From: Oleiharenicola lentus
GTDB lineage: Bacteria > Verrucomicrobiota > Verrucomicrobiia > Opitutales > Opitutaceae
DNA: 64,000 bases
NCBI RefSeq assembly: GCF_004118375.1
Contig: NZ_SDHX01000001.1
Span: 930,001-994,000, forward strand
Direction of reading: 5' to 3'
The position numbers and the translations under genes are program-made. The notes beneath the pieces were generated by a model. It was not told where the DNA came from, made no database searches, and worked only from the letters and a program-made list of their open reading frames with translations. Positions 1 through 9,304 of this stretch are shown here, piece after piece (position 1 is the stretch's first letter; each line of letters begins with the position of its first letter).

Positions 1-288
1 TTGGAACAGGCCGAGCCCGAACTTGTGCAAGCTGTCATCGGCAATCGCCTGAGTTCTGCGGCCCGAGTGCAGCCCGCTCTCGCATCGATTGATTCCGATA
101 CAGCCATGGCCGCACAGTCTGCACCGCGGTATCGCTTGATAGCGCGTTATGCCGAGCGGGTGCTTTCACCCAAGCCTGAGGCTCCGGATCTGGTGCGTCA
201 GCACCTCGCCCGCCGACTTGGTGACGACCTCGGTGACGACCTGAGTCGCATCGGGCTGGGTGGCGACCGTGTCTCGCTCAAGTTTTGA
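1..288 (+). CDS. Possible 3' end of a truncated unknown gene
   Basis: An open frame runs in from the left edge of the window and stops at a TGA at 286-288, giving at least 95 residues without a recognisable domain; the last third contains a short repeat (GDDLGDDL). The frame has no clear family signature and its third-position GC is lower than in the neighbouring genes, so it may be non-coding. The one positive argument is a good plus-strand intrinsic terminator 27 bases after the stop (315-336), which implies that something transcribed rightward ends here. No long open frame exists on the opposite strand. Confidence 0.3.
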   Translation: MEQAEPELVQAVIGNRLSSAARVQPALASIDSDTAMAAQSAPRYRLIARYAERVLSPKPEAPDLVRQHLARRLGDDLGDDLSRIGLGGDRVSLKF

Positions 289-314
289 TCGAGCCCCCAC
301 CTTTTGGGACGAAC

Positions 315-336
315 CCGCCATTTGGCGGTTTTTTTT
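315..336 (+). terminator. Intrinsic terminator, plus strand
   Basis: A 5-bp GC stem (ccgcc / ggcgg) with a 4-base loop is followed directly by eight T residues. The T-run also contains part of the fumarase stop codon (335-337, minus strand). The T-run is on one side only, so it terminates rightward transcripts coming from the left edge rather than the fumarase message. Confidence 0.7.
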
Positions 337-1975
337 ATTTGTCGGCCACGCAGATGCCGCAGTTGTCGAAGAAGAAGTCGCGGCCCTTGTCGTCCACGAG
401 GATGAACGCCGGAAAGTCCTGCACCTCGATCTTCCACACGGCCTCCATGCCGAGTTCGGGGTACTCGAGAACCTCGACTTTCTTGATGTTGTCCTGGGCC
501 AGGATGGCTGCGGGGCCGCCGATGCTACCGAGGTAAAATCCGCCATGCTTCTTGCAGGCGTCGGTGACGGCTTTGCTGCGGTTGCCCTTGGCGAGCATCA
601 CGAGCGAGCCGCCGTGTGACTGAAAAAGCTCCACATAGCTGTCCATGCGTCCCGCGGTGGTGGGACCGAAGGAGCCCGAAGCGTAGCCCGTGGGCGTTTT
701 AGCCGGCCCGGCGTAGTAAACCGGATGGTTCTTGATGTAGTCGGGCAGGCCTTGGCCGGCGTCGATGCGTTCCTTGAGCTTTGCGTGGGCGATGTCGCGG
801 GCGACGATCATCGGGCCGCTCAGCAGCACGCGTGTCGTGACAGGGTGCCGCGATAGTTCGGCGCGAATCTCAGTCATCGGCTTAGTAAGATCGATACGCA
901 CGATCTGGTCGTCCTTGAAGCACCGAGCTTCGGCGGGGATGAAGCGACCGGGGTCGGTCTCCATCTTTTCAAGGAACACGCCGTCTTTGGTGATCTTGGC
1001 CTTGATGTTGCGGTCGGCGCTGCACGATACGCCCATGCCGACCGGGCAACTGGCCCCGTGGCGCGGCAGGCGGACGACACGGACATCGAGCGCGAAGTAT
1101 TTGCCGCCGAACTGGGCGCCGACTTTAGCGTTCTGGGCGATCTTCAGGATTTTTTCTTCCATCGCGGTGTCACGGAAGGCGCGGCCGTGTTCGTTGCCGG
1201 TGGTGGGCAGGGCATCAAGATATTTGGCGGAGGCCAGCTTCAGCGTTTTCATGCACGCTTCTGCGCTGGTGCCGCCGATCACGAACACGAGGTGATAGGG
1301 CGGGCAGGCTGAGGTGCCGAGGAGTTGCAGCTTGTCGGTGACGAATTTTTCCAGACTCTTGGGGTTGAGCAGGGCCTTGGTCTCCTGAAAGAGAAACATC
1401 TTGTTGGCCGAGCCGCCGCCCTTGGCCACGAACAGGAACTCGTATTTCGCCCCCTCCGTTGCGTGCAGGTCAATCTGGGCGGGCAGGTTGGTGCCGGTGT
1501 TGGTTTCCTTGAACAGGTCCAGCGGGGCCGTTTGCGAGTAGCGCAGGTTTTCCTTGGTGTAGCAGTCGTAGACGCCGCGCGAGAGCCATTCGGCGTCGTT
1601 CGCCCCGGTCCAAACCTGCTGGCCTTTCTTGGCGAAGATGGACGCGGTCCCCGTGTCCTGGCACATGGGCAGGATGCCGCGCGCGGCGATCTCGGCGTTC
1701 TTCAGCAGGGTGAGCGCGACGTAGCGGTCATTGGCCGAGGCCTCGGGATCCTGCAGAATCGCGGCGACCTGTTCGAGGTGTTTTGGGCGCAGATAAAAAT
1801 TCGTGTCGTGAAAGGCTTCGCGCGAGAGGTAGGCGAGCGCTTCGGGAGCGACCTTGAGGATCTCCTTGCCCTCAAAGCTCGCAGTGGAGACGCCCTCCTT
1901 GGTCAGGAGGCGGTATTCGGTATCGTCGGCGCCGAGGGGCAGGGGGTCTTGATAGACAAAAGACGGCGTAGGCAT
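335..1975 (-). CDS. fumA: Fumarate hydratase, class I, iron-sulfur type
   Basis: Reversible hydration of fumarate to malate in the citric acid cycle, in the cytoplasm. The protein is 546 residues, almost the same as E. coli FumA/FumB, and is the single-chain form with the N-terminal dehydratase domain followed by the C-terminal beta domain. Three cysteines fall at 105 (MCQDTGT), 224 (GTSACPP) and 318 (GVSCSADR), the positions expected for the oxygen-sensitive [4Fe-4S] cluster. The C-terminal half carries the conserved [12 protein letters not shown] segment. ATG start at 1975. Its stop overlaps the terminator of the convergent transcript from the left edge; 81 bases separate its start from kdsD upstream. 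fumA and fumB cannot be told apart from sequence alone. Confidence 0.93.
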   Translation of the reverse strand: MPTPSFVYQDPLPLGADDTEYRLLTKEGVSTASFEGKEILKVAPEALAYLSREAFHDTNFYLRPKHLEQVAAILQDPEASANDRYVALTLLKNAEIAARGILPMCQDTGTASIFAKKGQQVWTGANDAEWLSRGVYDCYTKENLRYSQTAPLDLFKETNTGTNLPAQIDLHATEGAKYEFLFVAKGGGSANKMFLFQETKALLNPKSLEKFVTDKLQLLGTSACPPYHLVFVIGGTSAEACMKTLKLASAKYLDALPTTGNEHGRAFRDTAMEEKILKIAQNAKVGAQFGGKYFALDVRVVRLPRHGASCPVGMGVSCSADRNIKAKITKDGVFLEKMETDPGRFIPAEARCFKDDQIVRIDLTKPMTEIRAELSRHPVTTRVLLSGPMIVARDIAHAKLKERIDAGQGLPDYIKNHPVYYAGPAKTPTGYASGSFGPTTAGRMDSYVELFQSHGGSLVMLAKGNRSKAVTDACKKHGGFYLGSIGGPAAILAQDNIKKVEVLEYPELGMEAVWKIEVQDFPAFILVDDKGRDFFFDNCGICVADK

Positions 1976-2056
1976 GGTTGGAGTCTAGGCTCGCAGCCAA
2001 GCCGCGCAATACCGGCCTGCCTTTAGTTGTCGGCCTGACGCGGCCTATAAACTGCG

Positions 2057-3049
2057 CTACAGGATCTTCAGCTTCGGCAGATCCTGCACGTCGATGTAGC
2101 CGGCCGGCCGGCCTTTCGCATCGACGGCAAAAAGATCGGAAATCTTGAACTGCTGAAAAAGCTTCAACGCTTCGACGGCGAGCGCCTCGGTCGGGACGGT
2201 CTTGCCGCCCTTGGTCATGCAAGCGCTGACGGGTTGGCCGAGGAAGCCCGGATCGCCGGTCAGCGCACTGCGACGGAAATCCCCGTCGGTGAAAATACCG
2301 GTCAGGCGGCCTTTGGCATCCACCAGCGCTACGGCGCCGGCCTTGGCCTTGGTCATTGCGAAGATCGCCTGTTGCACCGTGGTCTTCGCCTCCTTGAGCA
2401 CGGGGCAGGCGTCGCCGGTGCGCATAATGTCCTTCACATGCAGCAGCAGGGTCAGACCAAGGGTGCCGGCGGGATGATATTTGGCGAAGTCCTCGCGCGT
2501 CAGGCCGCGGCTCTCGAGCAACACCATCGCCAGCGCATCACCGAGGGCAAGCGCGGCCGTGGTGCTCGCTGTCGGGGCCAGGGCGAGTGGGCAGGCCTCG
2601 CGCGGCGCCGAATAGATGAGGCGGAGATCCGCGCCGCGGGCCAGTTCGCTGTCGGGAGCGCCGGTCAGGGCGATGGTCTTCAGGCCGAACTTCTCGAAGA
2701 GCGGCAGCAAGCGCAGCATCTCCTGGGTCGCGCCGCTGTTGCTGAGCAGGATCGCCAGATCACCCGCCGCGCAAAGGCCAAGGTCGCCGTGCAGGGCCTG
2801 GGTGGCATCGAGAAAGCACGCGGGCACGCCGATGCTGTTGAAGGTGCCGGTGAGCTTCTGGGCGATGTGGGCGTTCTTGCCCACGCCGGAAAGGATGAGC
2901 TTGCCGCCTGCTCCGACGGTGGCCTCCACCGTGCGCACCACGGCGACAAACTCGCGGTCGAGTCCCTTCGCGGTGGCGGAGAGCGCCTCGCGCTCGATGG
3001 CGAGGCAATTGCGGGCCTGGGCAAGGAGGGTGGCGGAGTCCAGTGGCAT
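2057..3049 (-). CDS. kdsD: Arabinose-5-phosphate isomerase (KdsD/KpsF family)
   Basis: Interconverts ribulose 5-phosphate and arabinose 5-phosphate, the first committed step to Kdo for lipopolysaccharide, which fits a Gram-negative envelope. Architecture: an N-terminal SIS domain (about residues 25-170) with the glycine-rich SGVGKN segment and the HGDLG motif holding the catalytic histidine, then two CBS domains (about 190-330), the second starting near ACMTKGG. With the ATG at 3049 the product is 330 residues, matching E. coli KdsD (328). The frame stays open 15 codons further upstream, but those residues lack similarity to the family. Divergent from the LysM lipoprotein gene, leaving a 72-base shared promoter region. 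Confidence 0.9.
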   Translation of the reverse strand: MPLDSATLLAQARNCLAIEREALSATAKGLDREFVAVVRTVEATVGAGGKLILSGVGKNAHIAQKLTGTFNSIGVPACFLDATQALHGDLGLCAAGDLAILLSNSGATQEMLRLLPLFEKFGLKTIALTGAPDSELARGADLRLIYSAPREACPLALAPTASTTAALALGDALAMVLLESRGLTREDFAKYHPAGTLGLTLLLHVKDIMRTGDACPVLKEAKTTVQQAIFAMTKAKAGAVALVDAKGRLTGIFTDGDFRRSALTGDPGFLGQPVSACMTKGGKTVPTEALAVEALKLFQQFKISDLFAVDAKGRPAGYIDVQDLPKLKIL

Positions 3050-3121
3050 CAAAAACTTGTGTTGGCTCGGAGTGGCGGCAAACGTAGCCCGCAACCGTCT
3101 GCATTCAATTCATTTCCCCAC

Positions 3122-4012
3122 GTGCCGTTCCGCTGTCCACCGTTTCGCTGCCTGTTTCCGGTCCTCCTCGGGCTGATGGCGCTTTGGCTGGGCGGTTGCA
3201 CGGAAAGTGACCGCCTCACCTACGCCAGCGAACTGGACGAACCCAACTATCGGGAGGGGCAGGCGCTGCTCAAGTCGGGCCGCAGGCAGGAAGCGCTCGC
3301 CGCCTTCCTCAAGGTCATTGATCGCCGGCGCGACGACGCCCCGGAGTCTCATCTCGAGGTGGGACTGCTCTATTCGCAGCACATCAACGACCCGCTTTCC
3401 TCCATCTACCACTTCCGGAAATACCTCGCGCAACGCCCCAACAGCCCGCAGGCCCCCCTCGTGCGGCAGCGCATTGATGCGGCGATCCGTGAGTTTGCCC
3501 GCACCATCCCGGCGCAGCCGATCGAGAACCAGGCGCAACGCGTGGACCTGATTGCCACGCTCGACCGTCTGAAGCAGGAAAACGAAGCCCTGAAGGTGCA
3601 ACTCGCCGAGCTGCGCGCCGCCCGTGGCAATGTGCCGGTGCAGCTGGATGCGCCGGAGGCCCCGACCGTCGTGACCACCAATCCGCCGCGCTCGGGCGGT
3701 GGCTTGAATTTTTCGCTCGAGCCTGAGCCGACTGTGCGCACCCGCCCGGCTCCGGCGACTCCGCCGCGCCCCGCATCCGCAACCACGATCCCCCCGCCCA
3801 AGACAGCGGTACCGGCCACGCGGCAGACCGCCCCGGCCGTTGCCGTTGCGGCCGGCCGCACGCATGTGGTGCAACCCGGCGACACACTGTCCAAGCTGGC
3901 CCAGCAGTATTACAGCAACCGCGCCAAGTGGCGCGACATCTACGCGGCCAACCGAGGGGTCATGAAGAGCGAGGGCGACCTTCGGGTCGGCATGCAGCTG
4001 AAAATTCCCTGA
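3122..4012 (+). CDS. LysM-domain lipoprotein with coiled coil
   Basis: Predicted outer-membrane or periplasmic lipoprotein of 296 residues that binds peptidoglycan through LysM. I chose the GTG at 3122 because it gives a textbook lipoprotein signal: basic n-region, hydrophobic stretch and lipobox LGGC with Cys26. Residues about 35-130 look like a TPR-type helical repeat (GQALLKSGRRQEALAAF), followed by a short coiled coil (about 150-170), a Pro/Thr/Ala-rich linker, and a C-terminal LysM domain (about 245-296, starting HVVQPGDTLSKLA). Divergently transcribed from kdsD. Likely role in cell-wall maintenance or division; nothing in the sequence specifies which. Confidence 0.82.
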   Translation: MPFRCPPFRCLFPVLLGLMALWLGGCTESDRLTYASELDEPNYREGQALLKSGRRQEALAAFLKVIDRRRDDAPESHLEVGLLYSQHINDPLSSIYHFRKYLAQRPNSPQAPLVRQRIDAAIREFARTIPAQPIENQAQRVDLIATLDRLKQENEALKVQLAELRAARGNVPVQLDAPEAPTVVTTNPPRSGGGLNFSLEPEPTVRTRPAPATPPRPASATTIPPPKTAVPATRQTAPAVAVAAGRTHVVQPGDTLSKLAQQYYSNRAKWRDIYAANRGVMKSEGDLRVGMQLKIP

Positions 4013-4024
4013 GGCGCAGGGCGC

Positions 4025-4480
4025 TCACGCCGAATACTCAGCCCAGCTGGTGGCGGTCTCGGTCACGCGCACGCGCTCCAATCGCACTCCCGGTGAGATT
4101 GGAAATTCGGCCGCACTCTCCTTCGTGGCTTCGTGCAGCCTTTGCTGCAAAGCCTCGAATATGGTTCGCGCCATGACTTCCGTCGTGGGGTCGGTGCCGG
4201 CGAAGGCCACGACGCGCTCGCCGTAGGTGCGCTGCAGATCGATGAACCCCGGGTCGGCGGTGTTCAGGCAGAGGGCGTGGTCCCAGCGGTCGAGCAGGCT
4301 TTCGAGCGACCGCTTCACGGCTTTGAAATCGCAGACCATGTCGTTGGCGTCGAGTTGCTCGGCTGCAAGCACGACTTCAACGGTGCGGCTATGGCCGTGC
4401 GGAAACCGGCAGCGTCCCTTGTGCTTGCTGAGAATGTGACCGCTCTCGAAGGTCAGCGTCTTGGCGATGCGGTAGGGCAT
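4025..4480 (-). CDS. queD: 6-pyruvoyl-tetrahydropterin / 6-carboxytetrahydropterin synthase family
   Basis: T-fold enzyme of 151 residues, probably converting dihydroneopterin triphosphate to 6-carboxytetrahydropterin for queuosine and other 7-deazaguanines. Visible signature: the Cys that sits four residues before the zinc-binding HGH (CRFPHGHS), a first metal-binding His near residue 15 (ESGH) and the later WDHALCLN segment with catalytic His. I chose the ATG at 4480; the frame is open further upstream but that part overlaps hemN. It begins 5 bases after the hemN stop, so the two form an operon. The rest of the queuosine pathway is not in the window, so a pterin role is possible. Confidence 0.8.
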   Translation of the reverse strand: MPYRIAKTLTFESGHILSKHKGRCRFPHGHSRTVEVVLAAEQLDANDMVCDFKAVKRSLESLLDRWDHALCLNTADPGFIDLQRTYGERVVAFAGTDPTTEVMARTIFEALQQRLHEATKESAAEFPISPGVRLERVRVTETATSWAEYSA

Positions 4481-4485
4481 GCGGT

Positions 4486-5892
4486 TCAGACGGTACGCGA
4501 GAATTTCCGCGGGCCCCGGTCGAGATAGGCGTCGAAACGCATCGCGATGATCCGGCGGAACAACTCGCCGAGCGGCGTGATTTCGAAGCCGGTCTCGTCG
4601 CGCTGGAGCAGGCCGTCGGCCTCCAAGTCGGCGAGGGAGGCAATCTCCGGGGCGAAGGCCCGGGCGACATCGATGCCGGTGCGACGCGACAGGGTGGCGT
4701 AATCCACGCGTTGGCGGCACATCACGTCCATGACCAGAGAGCGGCGACGCTTGTCCTCCTCGCTGAGCAGGAAACCGCGCTCCAGCGGCAGCTCGTTGCG
4801 CTCGATCGCAGCGGCGTACTCCTCAAGGTCCTTGAAGTTTTGGCGGAAAGAGCCGTCGGTTTGTGAGATGGACGACATGCCGAAGCCGTAGAGCGAGGCG
4901 CCGGCCCGGGTGGTGTAACCCTGGAAATTGCGGTAGAGCGTGCCGTCGTCGTGCGCGCGGGCGAGTTCGTCGTCGGGCCGGGCGAAGTGATCCATGCCAA
5001 CGTGCACGTAACCGGCGGCGGTGAGGGCGCGCGCGGCGGTGGTGAGCATCTCCAGCTTGGCCTCCGTCGTGGGCAGCTGCTGCCGGTCGTCGAAGATTTT
5101 CTGCGCCGGCTTGATCCATGGCACGTGCGCGTAGCTGAAGACGGCGAGTCGGTCGGGGGTGAGCGCGATGACCTCGTCGAGGGTCTTGGCGAACGATTCC
5201 GGCGTCTGCACGGGCAGGCCATAGATTAGATCCACGCTGACGGACTGGTAGCCGGCCTCCCGCAGCCAGGTGATGGCCTGGGCGGTTTGCGCGAGAGGCT
5301 GCCAGCGGTGGATCGCGAGCTGCACCTGCGGGTTGGTGTCCTGCACGCCGAGCGAGGCGCGGTTGCAGCCGAGCCGGCGGTAGGCCTCGACGTGCTCCTT
5401 CGTCAGGCGGCGCGGGTCGATCTCAACGGAGATCTCGGCGTCGGGGGCAAAGGTGAACACCTCATGAATGGCCTGGCCGAGGCGGTCGATCTCCTCCGGC
5501 GGCAGAAACGTCGGCGTGCCGCCGCCGAAGTGAAGCTGCGTGACGGGCCGCGCCGTGTTGAGGAGCGGCTGCGTGATCGCGAGTTCCCGGCGGAGCAGGC
5601 CGACGTATTCACCCGCCGACGAGCGGCGCCGCGTGATCACGGTGTTACAGCCGCAATACCAGCAGAGCGACTCGCAGAACGGCAGGTGGAAATAGAGCGA
5701 AAGCGGCCGGGCGGGGTCGGCGTTGTCGCGCGCGATCTCAGCGCGCAGCGCGGCCCGGTCAACGTCGGCGGAAAACTGCGGGGCCGTCGGGTAGGACGTG
5801 TAGCGCGGCCCGGGTACGTTATACTTGCGGACCAGCTCGAGGGCCGGTTCGGCGGATGGAGGTGGAAGGACGGTGTTGCGTGGAGACACCAT
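4486..5892 (-). CDS. hemN: Oxygen-independent coproporphyrinogen III dehydrogenase
   Basis: Radical-SAM enzyme of haem synthesis that oxidatively decarboxylates coproporphyrinogen III to protoporphyrinogen IX without oxygen. The radical-SAM cluster motif is CESLCWYCGC (CX3CX2CXC) near residue 60, followed by the glycine-rich HFGGGTPTF motif that binds SAM. The N-terminal KYNVPGPRYTSYPT sequence and the C-terminal HemN domain are typical of true HemN rather than HemW. About 468 residues with the ATG at 5892; an alternative ATG lies seven codons upstream at 5913. First gene of a hemN-queD operon, divergent from an acyltransferase gene, leaving about 125 bases for promoters. Confidence 0.92.
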   Translation of the reverse strand: MVSPRNTVLPPPSAEPALELVRKYNVPGPRYTSYPTAPQFSADVDRAALRAEIARDNADPARPLSLYFHLPFCESLCWYCGCNTVITRRRSSAGEYVGLLRRELAITQPLLNTARPVTQLHFGGGTPTFLPPEEIDRLGQAIHEVFTFAPDAEISVEIDPRRLTKEHVEAYRRLGCNRASLGVQDTNPQVQLAIHRWQPLAQTAQAITWLREAGYQSVSVDLIYGLPVQTPESFAKTLDEVIALTPDRLAVFSYAHVPWIKPAQKIFDDRQQLPTTEAKLEMLTTAARALTAAGYVHVGMDHFARPDDELARAHDDGTLYRNFQGYTTRAGASLYGFGMSSISQTDGSFRQNFKDLEEYAAAIERNELPLERGFLLSEEDKRRRSLVMDVMCRQRVDYATLSRRTGIDVARAFAPEIASLADLEADGLLQRDETGFEITPLGELFRRIIAMRFDAYLDRGPRKFSRTV

Positions 5893-6018
5893 AGCGTCCT
5901 GAGCATACGGCATCCGGCGGATTCCGGCTGTGCATATCTTGCCCAAGCCGGACCAGTCCTTGCCGCAACTTCCGCGGTGTGGCTTGAAGCCCGGCGGATT
6001 CCCGTATTGCTTGCCCGG

Positions 6019-7164
6019 GTGCCCAGTGAACCGCCTGCCTCCGCTCCAACGCGTTATTGGTCCCTGGACATGCTGCGAGGAGCCTGTGCGTTGACGGTAT
6101 TTCTGAACCACTGGCCGCTTTGGTCCAACTTCTCACCTGCGGGCGCGCTGGAAACAACTGTTCGCGACCTTTTGGGCGGAATCTATCGGATGTTCATCCA
6201 TCTGACTTGGCCTACGGGCGGACAACACCCGGCCCTGATTGGATTCTTCGTGCTGAGTGGGTTTTGCGTGCATCTGCCGTTTGAACGCAAGATCGGCCTA
6301 AGGGATTGGCGGCCTGACTGGCGCGGGTATTTGCGGCGGAGATTCTGGCGCATCATGCCGGTCTATTGGGTTGGGGTAGGGCTGGGCTTGCTGGCCATGA
6401 TGGCCGAGCACTCACGACCGACCGGTGATGGCCTGTTGGTCTTGCATACCACGGCGACTCCTTGGCAGGTGGCGGCCCGGGTGGGCGGTTGGACCGGCGT
6501 GTGGCCCGAGGAGATATTTGCCGGGAATTACATCCTGCACACCGTGGGTTCGGAAATCCTCATCTATGCGGCGTATCCGCTGTTCTTCGTGGCGGCGGCC
6601 GCCGGCCGTTGGTGGTTGCTGGGGCTGGGGGCGCTCGGATTGCAGCTGCTCGCTCTGCCCCTGATGAGGGTGGTGGATCCTTTCGTGATCTTTCCCAGCG
6701 TGATCATGATGGGGCTCTTTTGGTATTTCGGGGCCCTCGCCGCGCATCTGCATGCGAGGCGCACATGGAAGGTCCCGGGTTGGTGGATTGGCGGGCTCTG
6801 GGCGGGGTTCCTTCTCCTTCAGGTGACTCCTCATTTTTTCGGCCTTAACATGATCAAGCAGCTGATCTGGGGCCTGGTCTGCATGCTGGCCATAGTCTGG
6901 TTGGTCGGCTGGGAGCGCAGGAACGATAACGCCCACGGGTGGCTGGGTGTGCGATTCCTGTGTTGGAACGGCGATATCAGCTACCCGCTGTATGCAGTGC
7001 ATACCCCGGTGATTTTGCTGACCAATTGGATGCTTCTGAGTTTTGGCACCGGTCGGAGCTATGGAATACAGCTGGCACTGAATCTGATCGTGCCGCTTGT
7101 CGTCACGCTGGTGGTGCACCACGGCATCGAGAAGCGTCTCTACCGTCCGCGGGGCACGGCCTGA
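6019..7164 (+). CDS. Membrane acyltransferase, acyltransferase-3 (OatA/OafA) family
   Basis: Multi-pass inner-membrane protein of about 381 residues that transfers acetyl or other acyl groups to a sugar acceptor such as O-antigen, peptidoglycan or exopolysaccharide. The start of the domain is diagnostic: RYWSLDMLRG followed by FLNHWPL, with the family histidine in the first membrane helix. Roughly ten hydrophobic segments follow, and the C-terminus ends in a short basic tail. The GTG at 6019 gives a short N-terminus before the first helix, as is usual. No partner SGNH domain is attached. The substrate cannot be read from the sequence. Convergent with the histidine kinase gene, 15 bases apart. 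Confidence 0.8.
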   Translation: MPSEPPASAPTRYWSLDMLRGACALTVFLNHWPLWSNFSPAGALETTVRDLLGGIYRMFIHLTWPTGGQHPALIGFFVLSGFCVHLPFERKIGLRDWRPDWRGYLRRRFWRIMPVYWVGVGLGLLAMMAEHSRPTGDGLLVLHTTATPWQVAARVGGWTGVWPEEIFAGNYILHTVGSEILIYAAYPLFFVAAAAGRWWLLGLGALGLQLLALPLMRVVDPFVIFPSVIMMGLFWYFGALAAHLHARRTWKVPGWWIGGLWAGFLLLQVTPHFFGLNMIKQLIWGLVCMLAIVWLVGWERRNDNAHGWLGVRFLCWNGDISYPLYAVHTPVILLTNWMLLSFGTGRSYGIQLALNLIVPLVVTLVVHHGIEKRLYRPRGTA

Positions 7165-7179
7165 GGGCGGATTGGCCGA

Positions 7180-9147
7180 TCATGCGGCTTGCGCCGAACT
7201 GGCCGGGGTCGCGCAGGGGATCTCCAGCGTAAAGCTGGCGCCGCGGCCGGCACCGTCACTTGTCACCTGCAAAGTGCCTCCCAGCTCCTTGGCGGCGAGC
7301 GCGCCGGTATGCAGGCCGAAGCCGTGGCCGTCCTTCCGGGTGGTGAAACCGTGGTTGAAGATGCGGGCAAGGTTTTCCGCGGGGATGCCGACGCCGTTGT
7401 CGGTCACCGTGATCCGGCAGCGGGTCTTTTCGCCGGTCGTCTGCACCGAGATGCGTTTGTCGGTCCGCCCCGTTTCGTCGCAGGCGTGGCAGGCGTTGCG
7501 GATGAGGTTGATGAGAATCTGCATGACCTTGTGCTTGTCGATCATCACGGTCGGTGTCGCCTGGTAGTCGCGCACCAGCTCAATGTTTCGACGGGCGAGG
7601 ATGTCGGCGTTGATGCGCAGCGCACTTTCGATCAGGTCGGTGAGGGGGAGGGTCTCGGTGACCCCGACGCTCTTGGCGTGGCTCTGCTGCATCGCGACGA
7701 TGTTGCGAATGTGCTCGATGCTCTTGCGGAGATTCTCCAACTCGCCGAGCAGGGTGGAGCGCTCCTTGGTGAAGCCGTCGGCCAGCGCCCGCAGAAAATC
7801 CGGGACAAGGCGGCCTTGCGGGTCGGTTGTGAGATATTGGCCGAGGTCGCTGCGCCGCGCCTCCAGCAGCCCGCAGAGCTTTTCCAGCTGATCGATGCGC
7901 GAGCGGCGGGCGATCTCGGAGGCGAGGGAGGCCGACACGTTGACACTGTTGAGCACGTTGCCGACGTTGTGCAGGACCCCGGTTGCCACCTCGGCCATGC
8001 CGGCCTGACGCGACACTTCAATCAGCCGCTGGTAAGTGCGGGCAAGTTCTTCCTCGGCCTGTTTGCGCTCGGTGAGATCGTGGCCGATGACGTAGAATCC
8101 CGAGCGGTCGGCCGAGAGAGTCAGGTTCCAGAGCAGGGCTTTCGCCGTGCCGTCGGCACTGTGGCAGCGTGCCTCGACGGACAGTGCGGGTTTGCCGGAG
8201 GCCAGCGAGTTGATCGCGGCTTGCACGGCGGGCCGGTCCTGCGCCTCGATGATTTCCATGAACGTCAGGCGCGGCAGCACGTCGCACGAGTAGCCGAGGA
8301 TGGCCCATCCGGCGGGATTCAACCGTTGGAACCTGCCGTCGGGAGCGCAGCTGCAGATGAGGTTGAGCGACTGGTTGAACAGGCGCTCGCTCTGGGCCTC
8401 GAGGTTGGTGCGATGCTCGGTCATCTTGGCATCAACCAGCGAGATCAGCATCGTCGCCGCGAGGAAGAAGAACGTGCACAGCCCCACGGTGGTCGCGAGC
8501 CACTTGTTGTCGATGGTATCGGCCGCCGCGCCACAGACGGTGTTGGCGTCGAAGACCGCCGCGGCCATCGCCGTGAAGTGCATGCCCCAGATCGCGACGC
8601 CCATCACCAGCGCACTCGCGGACTTTTTCCAGAAGGCCGTGGCGATGGTGTCGGATTTCAGCTGGAAACAGATCCACATCGCCGCCACCGAGGCTGCGAT
8701 GGCGATCAGGATGGAGACGGTGAACAGCACCGGTTCGTAGGTTGGCCGAGGCGAGATTTCCAGGGCGACCATGCCCGTGTAGTGCATCAGCGCCACGCCG
8801 CCGCCCATGACGACACCCGCGGTCAGCAGCCGACGCGGCCGGATTTCACCCCGGCTGATCGTGAAAAGCGCCACACCCGAGGCCGCAATCGCGAACACCA
8901 AGGACAGGAACGTGATTGGGATGTTGTACGGGATTTCGATCGGCAGGGACATGGCCAGCATGCCCACGAAGTGCATGGACCAGATGCCCGCCCCCATGGC
9001 GATCGCTCCGCCCGCCATCCAGTAGCGGGCGACCTTGGTGCCGCGACTCGCGGACACGCGCGAAGCCATGTCGAGCGCGACATAGGACGCGATGACCGCG
9101 ATCACATACGAAAGCACGACGATCCACTGGCTATAGGCTGCTTGCAC
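7180..9147 (-). CDS. MHYT-domain sensor histidine kinase
   Basis: Inner-membrane sensor kinase of about 655 residues. The N-terminal half is a seven-helix MHYT domain with three histidine motifs ([21 protein letters not shown]), a family proposed to sense oxygen, CO or NO through copper. A PAS domain follows (about residues 280-400), then a short coiled coil and a kinase core whose phospho-acceptor box reads [13 protein letters not shown]. The ATPase domain shows the N box ([12 protein letters not shown]), G1 (DNGVGIP) and G2 (GHGFGLH). I chose the GTG at 9147 because the first membrane helix begins right after it; the frame extends 82 codons upstream without family features. No response regulator is adjacent. 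Confidence 0.85.
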   Translation of the reverse strand: MQAAYSQWIVVLSYVIAVIASYVALDMASRVSASRGTKVARYWMAGGAIAMGAGIWSMHFVGMLAMSLPIEIPYNIPITFLSLVFAIAASGVALFTISRGEIRPRRLLTAGVVMGGGVALMHYTGMVALEISPRPTYEPVLFTVSILIAIAASVAAMWICFQLKSDTIATAFWKKSASALVMGVAIWGMHFTAMAAAVFDANTVCGAAADTIDNKWLATTVGLCTFFFLAATMLISLVDAKMTEHRTNLEAQSERLFNQSLNLICSCAPDGRFQRLNPAGWAILGYSCDVLPRLTFMEIIEAQDRPAVQAAINSLASGKPALSVEARCHSADGTAKALLWNLTLSADRSGFYVIGHDLTERKQAEEELARTYQRLIEVSRQAGMAEVATGVLHNVGNVLNSVNVSASLASEIARRSRIDQLEKLCGLLEARRSDLGQYLTTDPQGRLVPDFLRALADGFTKERSTLLGELENLRKSIEHIRNIVAMQQSHAKSVGVTETLPLTDLIESALRINADILARRNIELVRDYQATPTVMIDKHKVMQILINLIRNACHACDETGRTDKRISVQTTGEKTRCRITVTDNGVGIPAENLARIFNHGFTTRKDGHGFGLHTGALAAKELGGTLQVTSDGAGRGASFTLEIPCATPASSAQAA

Positions 9148-9304
9148 ACGGTTTATTCGGCCGGAACACGCGTGGCTTGAGCGTTTCCAGCGCTCTGCAT
9201 CGTCATGCAAAAGAAAGGATTGGGCGGCTCCTGCCCATTGGGCGAAGGCGGAGCGCCTCATGTGACGCTTGGCGTGCGCAAGCGCGCCGACCCACCGATT
9301 CCGC

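Noticed and set aside
2234-3121. N-terminal extension of the LysM lipoprotein over kdsD
   Set aside because: It is antisense to kdsD; the lipoprotein signal starts at 3122.
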